From Ignelater luminosus (lineage: Eukaryota > Arthropoda > Insecta > Coleoptera > Elateridae), in contig VTPC01090616.1 in assembly GCA_011009095.1 (NCBI GenBank), positions 301,632-365,631 of the forward strand: a DNA stretch of 64,000 bases, in the 5' to 3' direction. Below, piece by piece: positions 24,327 to 36,474 of this stretch. Below the pieces are notes generated by a model. The model saw only the letters and a list, made by a program, of their open reading frames with translations, was not told where the DNA came from and did not search any database. Both the position numbers and the translations under genes were made by a program. Each line of letters begins with the position of its first letter. Position 1 is the stretch's first letter.

Positions 24327-25750
24327 TAAATAATTGAAACAAGAGCACAGGCCAGTTTGCGATAGATTGAAATAAAAATTGGGGTATGGTCTGCATTGGG
24401 CCTTTTAATTTTTGATTTCCATCAGTACATTTTAAAAGTTGTAACCTTTAGCTTAAAGAATAAAAATAAAAATTTGAAGAAAGCTTTCTTTGAAGTTGTT
24501 GCTAATTGACTTTCCAGGTTCCGATAAATATGACAGCATTGTAATCGTGTATGTAAGGTAATATTTACGGAAGATTACTACGTAATACTACTAAATTAGT
24601 ATAAACTATCCGGAACTTTGTAAAAATACGTTGACAATGCAAATACACTTAAAGTAATGAAGGAAATTGTTTTTTTCTTTCAATACGACGCGACGTGTAG
24701 TTATTCCACTGTTAGTTATCACTTAGTACCTTGAGACCAATCATAAACACAATATACCAATCTAAATTGAAATTAAGGCATTTTACTTATAAATTAAATA
24801 CTTATGTTATCTTTTAAAGCACTATTATGGGTTTTAGAGTATCTCGAGTTTAATTTTGTTATTATCATTAGCTGAAAAAAACATCAAATCAAATTTATAT
24901 TTAGAAAAGACGTAATTTAATGGTGCCGATGTTGTAACACAGTAAGCAATAATTAAATCAAAATCTAATTTAAACTCAAAGAATGCTTTAATCAAGCTTC
25001 CTTGTGCGTTCCAAATTGAGATTTATTTTAAAGGCATTAATTTTATCAAGCGATTTTCTTACAACAAAAAGTCGATGTAAACAAATCATAACTATTATAA
25101 TAAGAAATTTCTCAATTTTTATGTTGCTTATTGCATTAATAGTTTGGCTCATGAAATTATTTGTTTTCTGGTGGTAAATTTATTATTAGATATTTTATTA
25201 GTGTTAAAAAACAAACTTCTTTGTTTACATTTTTTGTTATACTGATTTTGCGTTTTTTTCATTCGTGAGACAGTCATAACGAATATTATTCCACGTCTAA
25301 TTTTTTCCAGCGGGTAAAAAAATAAAATTAATTACTCAAGATTCTTAATTTTAAACAGTTGATTATGATTATGTTAGATTTGGTTGTTGAAACTCAAAAA
25401 TTATTTTATAAATCGGTTTTTTTTATCTAGGGTGACCAGACGTCTGGATTTTGTTTTTAGGGCGTCCGGGGACGTCCGCAATATCCTTCAGATTTTAAAG
25501 AATAGCCCGATTAATAAAAATGTTTACATGTTATTTTCTTCAAGTCTTAATTTTTAGAAAGTATCGATATGCGGCAATAATATTGGCTATACTTGCACAC
25601 AAATAATGATAGCTAATCCGATATGCTGAAAAATATTTCCTACAGGCGTTCACAACCTGCACACAACGATGTTAAAGGGTTCCTAAGAAATACTTGCCCT
25701 GAGGTTTTTCTTGAATAAAAAATAAACAACGATATTTTATGAAAACAAAA
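24327..25750. other. Intronic stretch; hAT-like terminus at 25432
   Basis: AT-rich. TAGGGTGACCAGACGTC at 25429 followed by GGGCGTCCGGGGACGTCC looks like one end of a repeat, but no partner was found. Confidence 0.35.
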
Positions 25751-25754
25751 GTTT

Positions 25755-26821
25755 TTATTTTAAGAATACAGTACTACTCGTATATACATCCTTTCTAGCA
25801 ACTTTGGAAATTTTATTTACAACATCCGTTAGAGCTGGATCAGATTCGAGGGCTATTTTCGAACTGATTTTCTTCCATATTGCTCTGAATTGCTTCACAT
25901 TTGGCGCCGGTTTGAATCTTTTTGCATATTCGCATTTACACAGAACCTAGAAAAGCTCAATTGGGCGAGCTTGAGGCACATTTGGTGCATTATCGGACTT
26001 TTCTACGAACTCTGTGCCATTACTGCGCAGCCATTCTGTTACCATTGACGAGTGATGACATGCTGCCATGTCCATCCACAACAAAACATTGTTAACTTAC
26101 AGTGTTTTTGTATAAATATAAATAATCTCTTCATAAAAGAGTGTCGACTCTTTCAGATAGATTTTGGCATTCATAGTCGACGTAGTAACAAACAGAGCAG
26201 TAATTTTACCGTTCTGATAGATGGCCTGCCAAATTAGGTATCTTTTAGAGAACTTGACTTTAGATTTAATTTTGTATGAAACTGGAACTTCATTTTCTTG
26301 ATTCATGGTGTAAAAACCTTGTTCGGGTATATCACGTGGATCAACTGAAACATAGGTTTTGTCGTCCATGATTAGAATGAGGTTAGATTCTTTGCGCAGT
26401 TTTCGTGCCAACTTTCCACAATTCTTCTCGACGCTTCGTTTCTGCTCCTTTGTATATTTTGGTGCCGTGACTTTTTTATAGAATGATTTCATTTCCTATT
26501 TTTTACTTTTAATATGACTAACAGTTGATGGAGCCAAACCGAGTTTTCTTGGTACTACAGACTCAGAAAGCACGGGCCCTTTCTGTACTCATTCTCAACA
26601 CTTCTTAAGACTTTTCAAGTCATTATGACTAGAATGCACCCCGGTGGTGACTTGGTTTTAGCTTCACTCTTAGTTCGATACCTCTTAATTATATTGAAGA
26701 AAATATTTTTTGACATACCTTTTCTTTAAAGTGTTTCCAAGCCACTTGTTTCATCTAAAGCACAATTTTCTAGGAAGTTAACAACACGTTCACTACACAA
26801 ATCGCATGTCTGCTTATTCAT
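25755..26821 (-). pseudogene. Tc1/mariner-superfamily transposase pseudogene (DD37E spacing)
   Basis: The reverse strand reads from a Met at 26821 (MNKQTCDLCSERVVNFL, HTH region, frameshifted) to a stop at 25755, about 355 codons, the usual length. From 26492 to 25755 it is one frame: VEKNCGKLARKLR, LILIMDDKTYVSVDP (first Asp), GFYTMNQENEVPVSYK, a stop at 26097, LLWMDMAACHHSS (second Asp), VEKSDNAPNVPQARPIEL (Glu). There are 37 residues between the second Asp and the Glu. A Trp codon is TAG directly after RPIELF. It needs at least two nonsense codons and N-terminal frameshifts repaired. No TIRs found. It would act at TA sites. Confidence 0.85.
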
Positions 26822-27240
26822 TTTTAACAATTGCATTTGACAACAGCAAACAGACAACTGAATTAAACAAGACTACTTAACCTGTCATAACATGCTTACT
26901 TTATTAATTTTGATCACTGATTTTTACGAGAACACTTGATCGTAATCTAGTCCAAGTGTGTGTACAAGGTGTCTCAACAAACACGGAATACGCATTCTTT
27001 CATTGTTTGTTCTGGAATACTTTTTACAGAAAAGGGTCCGTCTTCCGTTAAACACACCATATCTTAAACTTGAAAAATCACATTGCATATAAATTTTTAC
27101 TATTTAGTGCTTGGCATTCTCTAAATGCATCATGGAAGTTATTAATGATTTGGTGTGGCAGTTCTGCTATAAGAAGGATGTAGGTTTCTCTTTCACCAAA
27201 GTCATATGGCAATCTATAGTGAGAAATCTCTAGGTGAAGA
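26822..27240. other. Stretch without gene
   Basis: TACAAGGTGTCTCAACAAAC at 26966 looks like a left end of a CAGGGTGT-type MITE, without a clear partner. Confidence 0.3.
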
Positions 27241-27523
27241 TATACCATGGAGTTCAAGCGTACTAAGCGCATGGGTAATTGCGTTGGTTGTAGAAAGTAC
27301 GATTGGAGTTATTTATAGTAAAAAACGAGATAGAAGCGGCGTAAGCAAGCGCTTGCTGTGTGCCTACTTCGCTTTTAATACATATCAATTTGTGAGCTTC
27401 CAAGACAGCCCATTTTCAATTCGAGCATTCTATCGTTTTCACTACAGGTGACTGTAATGATAGTACTCTTCCCAACCAACGCAATCTCCTATGTGCTTAG
27501 TATGTTTGAACTCTATGGTGTAC
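27241..27523. repeat. Inverted repeat, about 60-bp arms
   Basis: 27242-27300 and the reverse complement of 27463-27522 share ACCAT(G/A)GAGTTCAA, CTAAGC(G/A)CAT and ATTGCGTTGGTTG, roughly 80% over 60 bp, with a 160-bp spacer. A long forward frame (27206-27451) crosses the left arm and is probably accidental. Confidence 0.6.
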
Positions 27524-27539
27524 TGTGACTATCAGAAAA

Positions 27540-28715
27540 GCTAAACAATTATTATCATGACCTTTCTTTGTTTCTTAGCTTATTTTGTACAATTCAACTA
27601 TGCCATCAAAAGTTGTCTGTGTAGGCGCCCATAATATTACCCCGCCCGCGATTTTTTGTTTGTACTACGCTTAATCACTGACCAAACTGCATTTTTTGTT
27701 TAGTTTTCATTTAGTGCCGTGGGGCATGATGGTTCAGAATTGAATATCCTTCTTAACGTGCGAATCTATTAAAATGGTATGTTTGTCGGGTAAAGTAGAA
27801 AAACAACACTTCGTATACTCCTCCACGGTTTTCTAAAGTGTTTTAAACAAGAAAGTGTATTCGAAATCAGACCAGCTCAGAGAACTATATTTAATAAATA
27901 ACTTATAAATGTTTAATACATATGTTCGTACAGTTTTTAATATACATATGTAGGTAACGTAACTTTGTGCGTTATTTTATAATCTTCTTTGCAATATTAA
28001 AAATTCTAACCTCCGGGCTTGTACGAATTTTTGTTACTATTCGTCCTCGGATAGCAAATTCAGACCTGGTTATCCTAATTTTGATTCCCTAAATTTAGTT
28101 TAAGCATAGCCGATTAACCTAAGAACACCCTGTATATAATTTATAAATTCATAGTATGTTAATAATTAAATCATGGAAATGGATAAACACAATCGATGAG
28201 TAATAATTAAATTATCTATTAACTCAAACGCTAGCACAAAAGCATTTAAAATGTCCAGTTATGTCAAAGTATAGGTAAACGTCCTTTTATCGTTACACCA
28301 TTGAAGCGTTTTATTGTATAAACATATCTTTTTCAAACTGAGTTATCAAATTAAAACGAGAGAAGTTTTATACATTTACAGTCGGGCGACCTTCCCCATT
28401 TGTCATTAATTTTTGAATAAAACAAGCTGCGTGGGTCTGAAAAGCATTTTGTATTCCATCAACGTCCGCATATTGACGAGGGACAGAGTAATTATCCTGT
28501 TAAGTAGGAGCAGGCGCAATGTTTAATTGTGTATAATATACAGAACCATTGTGATAAGATTGTTGTTGAATATAAAGTACGGTGAATTTGGCTTTTTGTG
28601 TACATTGTATACGTTTATTGTTATTTTCCTTTACAAATTTATTTAAAAACGGAAATTTTGTGATTTTCTAAACTCTTATAAAATTCTATTGATCAATAAA
28701 TTAGTATTGGCAGTT
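27540..28715. other. Intronic stretch upstream of candidate exon C
   Basis: AACACCCTGTATATA at 28122 is a solitary MITE-type right end. 28500-28600 is less AT-rich and could hold a promoter for the exon at 28716, but no core element is clear. Confidence 0.3.
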
Positions 28716-28783
28716 ATGTCTATTGATAATGAAGAAGTTGACAGTACAGATCAAGAAACGGAAGAACTCTTTCATAATGAAAG
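28716..28783 (+). CDS. Candidate alternative first exon (N-terminus C)
   Basis: An ATG (CAGTTATGT) opens 22 codons plus two bases, an acidic peptide MSIDNEEVDSTDQETEELF ending HNE, with donor AAAG|GTAGG. Phase 2 joins to the exon at 54569 as AGG (Arg) followed by PPPAPLVVEDPP. A CAG just before the exon (28711-28713) could be an acceptor for a non-coding leader exon. If the exon at 6594 were spliced to it, the frame would hit TGA after four codons, so this ATG is the likely initiator. No family recognised. Confidence 0.4.
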
Positions 28784-29328
28784 GTAGGATGCACATAATT
28801 GCTTTCTGTTTAGCTACTTGAACTTTAGATACGAAAAAGTAATTTGATATAATTTTGTAGAATAATTGGATTTGTTATAAAGTATTTACTTTTGCGTTGT
28901 TTCGAACATATATGGATTTAATAATATAATTTAATTAAAAAGTAAGCCAAAAAGCTTTTATTTTAACAGACTTAAATTCTTTCGGTAATGAATATCATAA
29001 TTCATATAATTTGATGTTAACAGAAGTATTACATAAAAATTTCTACAAAATTATTTATACAATATAAATCCGGACCGCTCTGCGGCCAGTAGAAATTTAA
29101 CTAACTCTCACAAATTCATCTCCTCGTCGTAATTCATGCAAAAGTTGTACTATTAAAAAAAGTTTTATAATTTTAGTGTTTTTTATTTTTTACAGTTCAA
29201 ATATTATTTCCCAAAACTTTCTAGTTTTATTTTGATACCTATTTCGAATTCGTAGAATGTTGCTTTTTAGCTACTAACTCTTAACACAAATCCAGAAAGT
29301 TAAAAGTCGTCTATTTTATTGCCAATAA
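28784..29328. other. Intronic stretch, nothing recognised
   Basis: AT-rich sequence after the candidate donor at 28784. Confidence 0.35.
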
Positions 29329-29336
29329 TCAGGTTA

Positions 29337-30609
29337 CAGGGGCGGATTTAGGCATGGTCTTTATTGGCTGCAGCCCAGGGCCTCGTTCAATCAAGGGACC
29401 CCTGTGCGGTCAGAAAAAAAATAAAAATAACAATTGAAACTTTGCTAGGTATGGTTGGCAAAGTTGATACTTGTCTCGTCCCGAAGGCAGCCTTGGGTAT
29501 TTTCTAGCGAGTTGCTTGCTCTGGACGTGCCTTAAGTTATTTTAGTGCGCCGCCAGCTCTTCTGTTGTTTAAAGTTGTGGCTTTTGACTCAATTAATGAA
29601 GCCAAGTATTCGTAATCGGTCATTGATATACACGTAGAATTCTGCAACTGACTCAAAGTTCTAGTTCCATAAAATTTTGAAATAAACGTTTGTCCCACTA
29701 ACGTGAGCCTTTTTACTGTTTTCTTTTATTTATCAAGATCTGATATTACTACAATTAATACTAGGCCATAAAAATTCTTATGATTTAATTGGAACATCTT
29801 TATAATATTATCAGAAGTAAGGAAAGGTAGTTGGGTGACACATTTAGTTTGGTACCAAAATCTCAGATATACAGCTTTCACGATGTTTCTGGGTCGCATG
29901 TGGCTGTGGAAGAATGACAGTTTGAGTATTGTAAACAGGACTGTTTATCTATTAACTCGGCTTGTAAAATCTTATTGACGCTTAATGTGCTTAGGGATTA
30001 TGATTTTATGACAGTTTAACCTCACACTGTTGTCTTTTTTTGTAACTCTGTAAATATAAGGAAAATTTGATTTCTTTTTAACAAAACAAAACTAATCGGT
30101 ACTAAACGTTTATGCAAAATTTCTGATCGTGCAACAGCAGCAAATACGAGTACGACAATTTTCAAAAAAAAATGAAAACACTTCCAACCTAACAAAATGA
30201 AAGCATGGCCTGTTACGAACCAGAAACATCGTGAACGGAGTATACCGATATCAACATACCCTTGCAGTATACTCTTTAGGTACTGATGCAATCGTAAGGT
30301 TAAATTGTATGTCGCATTATGGGAGGAGATATCTTGACAAAAACCTTGAAACGAGCCGGAAAATTATGTTTCATAAGACTGTTATGTAATTCAATTCAAG
30401 GGCGGATTTGGTATATCCAAGTGCATTAAATAAAATCAAAAAATTCTTCAATGTTTGTTGACCATAATTCTTTCTTTTTAAAAATGGATAAAAAACAGTT
30501 TATCGGTAAAATGGCGAATGGTCTCCACAACTAGGCCAAACTCAGGTTAATTGGGAGGGCCCCCAAACAGTATTAGCCCAGGGTCCCCAAAGCTGGCGAT
30601 CCGCTCCTG
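29337..30609. mobile_element. Non-autonomous hAT element with 8-bp target duplication
   Basis: The ends CAGGGGCGGATTT (left) and CAGGAGCGGATCG (right, inverted) are hAT-like. The flanks TCAGGTTA (29329-29336) and TCAGATTA (30610-30617) agree at 7 of 8 and form the target duplication. Both subterminal regions carry GCCCAGGGCC-type words. A second left-end-like sequence, CAAGGGCGGATTTGG, is inside at 30397. 1273 bp, no transposase detected. Confidence 0.85.
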
Positions 30610-30617
30610 TCAGATTA

Positions 30618-30964
30618 AGAATCTTAAAGCAGACATCTTTAACCGTGCAAAAGCAACTTATTTTTGGACTGAACACTCTGTATTGCAAGTTTACATAAAT
30701 GCTTATTCTTGGTAAAATGGCCACAACCTATACATCATACAGTGTAATGTTGCCTTAAAATGACAATGGAGATACTTGTAGAGTTGGAAATAAAACCCAA
30801 TTTGCATTAATCTCCACGTTTATTTATTTATATACAAGGTGGCGTAAAAGTCACATCACCGAAAAATAATATGTTCACGAGTAAACTTCATCTCTGCAGA
30901 TATATTCAAAACTCAAGAGCAACCAGTGAACGACTTGCCCAGTTTGTACTGTATTCCGTCAATA
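30618..30964. other. Stretch without gene
   Basis: TATACAAGGTGGCGTAAAAG at 30832 resembles a MITE left end; no partner seen. Confidence 0.3.
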
Positions 30965-30966
30965 TA

Positions 30967-32506
30967 CAAGGTTATTCAAATTCGAGCCTCACCAATGGGA
31001 TATTGGAAACTATCAGAGATACAAAGTCGGTTAAATGGGAAAAAGTTAGGTATTCTGCTCAATAACAATTTAAAAAGAAATTCAGTCGAACTTCATTCGA
31101 CTTTGAAATAACCTCAAAAACCGAAATTTTTGATTTTTGTCTCTCGGTCGTAGCTTTCTTATTATTTGGAATTTATCAAATTGATAAAGACTTTCTACAG
31201 ATATTTTTGACTGACCTGATACTTCAGACCTACCCAAATTCCCATAAAACGTTTTGGTTTCTCAGAACCATCCTGCTTGTTTTTTTTATGGACATTAGAT
31301 TGAAGCAAACTTTCATTACCAAATGAATATTTTGATCAATGCCTACTTGATTATTGAGGTTATTTGCTGGATGTCCATAAGTTTTAAGCATTAATGACTA
31401 TGAACTGTATAAGCGTACTCTTACATTCCGTGCGGCGACAAGCGTTTGTTGGAACGAGATCTTCTAAAGTGTGTGTTTCTTGAAGTAATAACTACAACTT
31501 TAACAGCACGATTTTTCAAAATTTAATTAAAGGTTACAGACAAATTCCAACAGTGTATCACAGTGACACTAACTCTATTAGGGGAAATACTGAAATATCA
31601 GTTTCAAGTAGTGTAGTGTGATCTATTCTGTTGTGTATAATAAATGGATGTCATGATGCAATAGCGTAAAAGTCTAAGCAAATGGACAAACAGAGAATCT
31701 ATAAACCAAACTGTTCCACATGTGTACTTATTGTTTCTCCTTTCTCGTTGTTCGGTTGGCTATCTTGCCCGTAACTATATACAGCGCTTAATGTTTTGCA
31801 TTTTATTATCTACTGTAGATACGTTTCACCATTTAGTTAAAAGTCTTCACTTTAGTTAGAACTTTTTGGGCATGGCCTTTTCTTAATCAACTACAAAGAC
31901 ACTCTTTAAATGATTTATATATCAATCAATAAAAGTTTGATTAGAGAATATTTACTATGAAAGTGGAAATTGCCCGTACAGAAATACCAGAGAATATTCC
32001 AAATGTTGGTCTCTATAGTTAATGGTTCACTTATTAAATAGCTACCATGCGTTCTGAAAATTTTACTAAGAACGCTTTCTTGTCCTGTTCCAAGCGTGCT
32101 TATTGTTTCAGAAAACTTCTTACCTCTTACCCTCTTCAAAAGTCTTCGTTGCAATGAACGCTTTTGGTCACACTTTGGATTTATTGTAATCAGTAATGCT
32201 TAAAACTCTTAAAGATTTAGCGAATAATCGATAGGTCAGTGATCAGAATTATTCATTTGTTAATTTAAATAAATAATCAAGCAATGAAACATACTTCGTC
32301 TCTTGGAAAATTATTTAAAAGTTTGTTTTTTAGTGTTTTGGTTCAAATGAACTAAGTACTCAATGTGGCATATTGCTGAAATGTTCATAAGATCCTTTTA
32401 ATTCATTTAACGCCCATAAAAAAATAAACTGATGATGGTTCTAAAAAGCCGAAACGAAAATAGTTTCCGACGTTCCAACAGTGAGGTCCAAATTTGAATA
32501 ACCTTG
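30967..32506. mobile_element. Long-TIR element (CAAGGTTATTCAAATT ends)
   Basis: The left end CAAGGTTATTCAAATTCGAG and the inverted right end CAAGGTTATTCAAATTTGGA match for 17 bp, then continue imperfectly (CCTCAC, TTGGAA/GTCGGAAACTAT). After about 210 bp of unmatched sequence on the left, the arms pair again around AGAACCATC and TTTTTTTATGG (31264-31300 and 32405-32445). TA precedes the left end; the right flank is CA, probably mutated. The ORF 31915-32154 shows no known domain. Confidence 0.7.
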
Positions 32507-32508
32507 CA

Positions 32509-33220
32509 TGTCGATTGTCATAAGCAGTGGCCATTTGTGGATAAAAAATTGAAGCTACTAAATTTTGTTGGGTGATGGTAACTTTTGCGCCATCTTGTTT
32601 ATAAGCTTTTGTAAACTTGCATAGGACAATTATTGCGTACAGTATTTAATTCTCTTAAACATCATTCCCATTGTCATTTTGCCAAACTTTTGGTTCTGAT
32701 AGTATCATAAAAAGGTTTGTTTTCAACAGCAGGTAAGTAAAAATGTAACTTGTCTGACTTCTCGTTATAACAATTCTCTTCCAATCATATCGAGACTTGC
32801 TTTTGGAGATTCTATGACTTCATAGTCTATTACTGCTATTAATCTTATTACTGATACCACATTTTGCAGAATAATTCTAGTTCTGCATTTTGAATTGCCT
32901 CAGCTTTAAGGTAAGGTGCCGAATTGGTAAAAAGTCAGCTTTTTACTTCTGATTCATCCGCAAATATTATTACTTTTGATCTGATATATAACTACTAAGA
33001 TTCTCCTACTTCAAGAACAGACTTCTTAGCAATAGTCTTTCTGGAGATAAATAATCCTATTAGACTCTTCGTATAGGGAATCGCTCTTTAAAATTTGCCT
33101 TACAGGTAATTTATTGTTACTGACTCAATTTGACTAATTAACAAAGATTCACCTTGTGACGTTTTCTTTTAAATTTTCTATTACTTTTTATGATTTTGTA
33201 ATGTACATACATACCTTACA
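32509..33220. other. Stretch without gene
   Basis: A donor-like CAACAGCAG|GTAAGT at 32734 is present without a supporting reading frame. Confidence 0.3.
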
Positions 33221-33224
33221 TTGA

Positions 33225-33560
33225 TACCCATACAAAGAAGTCAAGACGAGTATAGAGCAAGAATGAACCATGAACTAATAAAAGAACGGAACGAAGAAGA
33301 CATAATAAGAACAATAAAAGCACAAGAATCGCATGGGTAGAGCACATAGAAAGAAGCGAAAATAAGATGATTAAGCGAATCACAGAATGGAAACCTATAG
33401 AAGATAGAGCAAGAGGAAGACCAAAAAAAGATGCTAGAAGGGTGCTAGAAGATAATGAGAACAATGAAAATAAATAACTGGAAAGAAAAGGCGCGTAACA
33501 TAAAAATATGGAGGAAGATAGTACAAACCGTCATAACAGACGAGAATCTATAGGCAAGAA
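33225..33560 (+). pseudogene. Non-LTR retrotransposon 3' coding remnant
   Basis: Translation in shifting frames gives the familiar tail of endonuclease/reverse-transcriptase LINE proteins: MNHELIKERNEEDII, then AWVEHIERSENKMIKRI, the basic RARGRPKK patch and NNWKEKARNIKIWRKIV before a stop at 33550. A frameshift near 33330 and another near 33430 separate the pieces. The catalytic RT domain is absent, so the copy is 5'-truncated, as usual for LINEs. The mariner starts about 100 bp downstream. Confidence 0.7.
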
Positions 33561-33652
33561 AAAGTAATGGGAAGTAATCCATCCCGACACATGGATTTAT
33601 AAGCTCCAGAGCGGCAAAAATTCCCAAGGGAATGGACCAAAAAAGAATAATG

Positions 33653-34923
33653 TACGAGGGTGGTCTGAAAAGTTTCCGACCTCAACGTAAAGATGGCAGC
33701 ACTTGTAAATAAAAGCTACTGAATTTCGTTGTTCATCTGTTGACAGTTACTCACCAAAGTTTCAGCCATTTTGGACGCGCAGTTTTTATATAACAGTCGT
33801 TTGAGTGAGTTGATGTGAGTTTTTTTGTGAAAATGGACAAAATCAAGTATCGAGCTGTCATTAAATATTTGTTTTTGAAAGGCAATACGCCTTCGTAAAT
33901 AAAAGATGAGCACCATCATTTATCACAGTGAAATTTTGGGCTGCTGAATTTAAACGTGGCCGTAAGAGCTTGGGAGACGATGAACATTCGGGACGTCCAA
34001 AAACTGCAACTACCGACGAAAACATCGCCAAAGTTCACCAAATGGTGCTAGACGACCGCCGAATTAAAGTGAGAGAGATAGCAGAGGTTATGAACATGTC
34101 AAAAGAACGTGTTTGTCACATATTAAATCAACATTTAGGCATGAGAAAGCTGTCCGCGCGTTGGGTGCCGCGTTTGCTCACGTTAGACCAAAAACGTGTT
34201 CGAATGAATATTTCCAACGCTCTTTTGGCGCAGTTTAGGCGAAATAAATCCGAGTTTTGGCGCCGATTAATTACTGTAGATGAAACTTGGATACACCATT
34301 ATACGCCCGAAACAAAAATACAGTCTAAACAGTGGACTGCAAAGGGGGAACCGGCTCCAAAAAAAGCAAAAACTGTTTTTTTGGCTGGGAAAGTGATGGT
34401 GACTGTTTTTTGGGATAGTCATGGAGTTATTTTAATCGATTATCTTCAAAAAGGAAAAACCATTACAGGAGCATACTATGCATCATTACTTGACAAGCTG
34501 AAGGCAGAACTTGCGAAAAACGGCCACATTTGCAGAAAAAGAAAATCCTGTTTCACCAAGACAACGCACCGTCTCACACGTCAGCGGTTGCCATGGCAAA
34601 AATCCACGAATTACGGTTTGAACTGCTTGACCGTTCCGCCTTACTCACCAGATCTAGCCCCAAGCGACTTCTTTTTGTTCCCTCATCTAAGAATTGCGCT
34701 CGGAGGACAAACATTTTCGTCAAATGAAGAGGCAATCACCTTCGTGAACAATTATTTTGCAGAGAAAAATGCCGAGTACTATTTGGACGGGTTACAGAGA
34801 TGGGAGCATCGCTGGGAGAAGTATGTAGAGTTACAAGGAGACTATGTTGAAAAATAAAAAAAAATTTCAGAAAAAATGTCTTGTATCTTTGTTAGGTCGG
34901 AAACTTTTCAGACCACCCTCGTA
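33653..34923 (+). mobile_element. mariner element, full length, perfect 28-bp TIRs
   Basis: A complete mariner with target TA at 33653-33654 and 34922-34923. The 28-bp terminal inverted repeats (33655-33682 and 34894-34921; they begin CGAGGGTGGTCTGAAAAGTT) are identical in all positions. The length without TA is 1267 bp, normal for the family. It carries a single transposase gene in + orientation, which is broken (see 33833-34857). It lies next to the LINE fragment at 33225-33560. Identical termini suggest a fairly young copy that could still be moved in trans. Confidence 0.97.
33833..34857 (+). pseudogene. mariner transposase pseudogene (DD34D family)
   Basis: The gene should encode about 345 residues: paired-like HTH, then the DD34D catalytic core that cuts and joins at TA. 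The original ATG is at 33833 (MDKIKYRAVIKYLF), but codon 22 is TAA at 33896. An out-of-frame deletion of roughly 25 bases near 33906-33909 follows. From 33928 a 309-codon frame runs to the end (WVPRLLTLDQKR, VDETWIHHYTPE, PPYSPDLAPSDFFLF, ELQGDYVEK). This frame hides two more compensating frameshifts near 34530 and 34628: the segment with the second catalytic Asp (FHQDNAPSHTSA) is in another frame and is replaced by unrelated residues in the long frame. The first and third Asp (DETW, SDFF) remain. There is no ATG for the 309-codon frame, which opens at GTG. It is a dead gene despite its length. Confidence 0.95.
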
Positions 34924-36102
34924 GATGCATATGTCTCGCACGGAGAAGGTTTATTAAAGTTTAGAAATAAAATATTACAATTACTGAGTCAATAACAATG
35001 AATTTCTGAGGCCAAGATCGCTTACTCGAAAGTTGTTAGTAAAGAAGGTCGATCCTGTTTTTGTGAAACGGAACTCTCGTGTTTCTAGTAATCTGATAAA
35101 ATTTCTATCTACAAACAAAAAGACAAAAATAGAAAACAAAGAAAAGGAAAGAAACAAAAGCGAATAAAATACTTGGAAATTAAAATCAAAATCTTGTTTT
35201 TTTACAAGCATTATGTATATCTCATAAGCTAACAAAAAAAAAACGAAGGTCAAAGCGATTGTCTCACTTTAAAAGTAAATTTACAAAGATCTTGGCCTTA
35301 ATATGGCTTTTTGAAAACAACTAACCACGAATCCTGATCGTCTAAAGTTTCTCTAGAAGCATTTCTCAGCTCAGAATATCTTCGTTGAGCCACAAAGTTG
35401 CCGAATAAGAAAGTTGGGGCGGCACTTGAAGCTATTGACTATATTTTCTCATCATTCAGAGTAGAGTATATAATGAATACTCTGAATCTTTAAATTACGA
35501 CACAAATTGTATCAGGTTAATAAATTGAAGATAACTATTGCTACAGAACAAAAATATTAATTTAAATTCTGTTACATATTATAAAAATGGAGAATCCAAG
35601 AGTATTATTGTAGCAACAAACGCAAATGAAATATGGATGGAGAATTCTAAAAAATAATTTTTTATCGCACAAGAATTTGGTTAGTGATGGTTGGCTTTAA
35701 CAAAAATATAATACAGCAAACCGGTTACATTCAAAATGCTTTTCAGGCCACGATAAGTTTGTTTTGGATACAAGAAAACGTATTGCAAACAAAATTGATT
35801 TACCAGATCTCAATCTGTATTACTTTTCATTATGAGGGAACGCATTTTGGGCATTTCTTAATTCAATTCTATAACTAACAAATGCAATTATCAACTTATG
35901 CTGAGAAAATTCCAATTCCAAATTCTTGAAATTCGGCTTTAATATGTTTTGTTCAAAAGTAACTATTTTGGAGTTATACTTACTTACATACTTTCATCCA
36001 TAAATGACTCTTGAAGTATTGGAAAATACAAATAAATAAATAAATAAAACCGTATAAGATTATATACAATTAACTTTTGTCGAGTTCAAAAACAAAATTT
36101 TG
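34924..36102. other. Stretch without gene; AAAT microsatellite and short hairpin
   Basis: ATTCAGAGTA and TACTCTGAAT form a perfect 10-bp stem at 35454-35487. An (AAAT)n run lies near 36030-36048. ORFs are accidental. Confidence 0.5.
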
Positions 36103-36104
36103 TA

Positions 36105-36474
36105 CGGGGCGTTCAGTAACTAACTTTTATGTACAAACCAAAACACAAATTAAACAACATCTCAAATGAAATAATCTACAATTAGTCCACTACCTATTCC
36201 CTGACACAATTCCAGCCTTCTTCTCTACTCGAGGAAAACTTGATGCAACTCTTCCGGTCGAATTTCATTAACAGCCTCCCAAACCATAGCACTTAATAAC
36301 AAAAATTCGTTGTTCCAATGTTAACATTTTGATTACTTTTTGAATGACAGACTTAAAATAAAGTATTGCTTTTATTTCCATAACAACCATGTCTTGTTTA
36401 GGTAATTTGTTTAATAAATTAATTCAATCTGTACACTACTTTAGAACATAAAAGTTAATTTTTTAAACACCCCC
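36105..36474. mobile_element. MITE, TA-flanked, ACTTTTATGT subterminal
   Basis: The left end CGGGGCGTTCAGTAACTAAC and the inverted right end GGGGGTGTTTAAAAAATTAA are followed by the shared AACTTTTATGT. TA on both sides. 370 bp, non-coding. Confidence 0.6.

Noticed and set aside
34530-34727. Separate 65-codon + strand ORF with FHQDNAPSHTS
   Set aside because: It is the frameshifted middle of the mariner transposase, not an independent gene.
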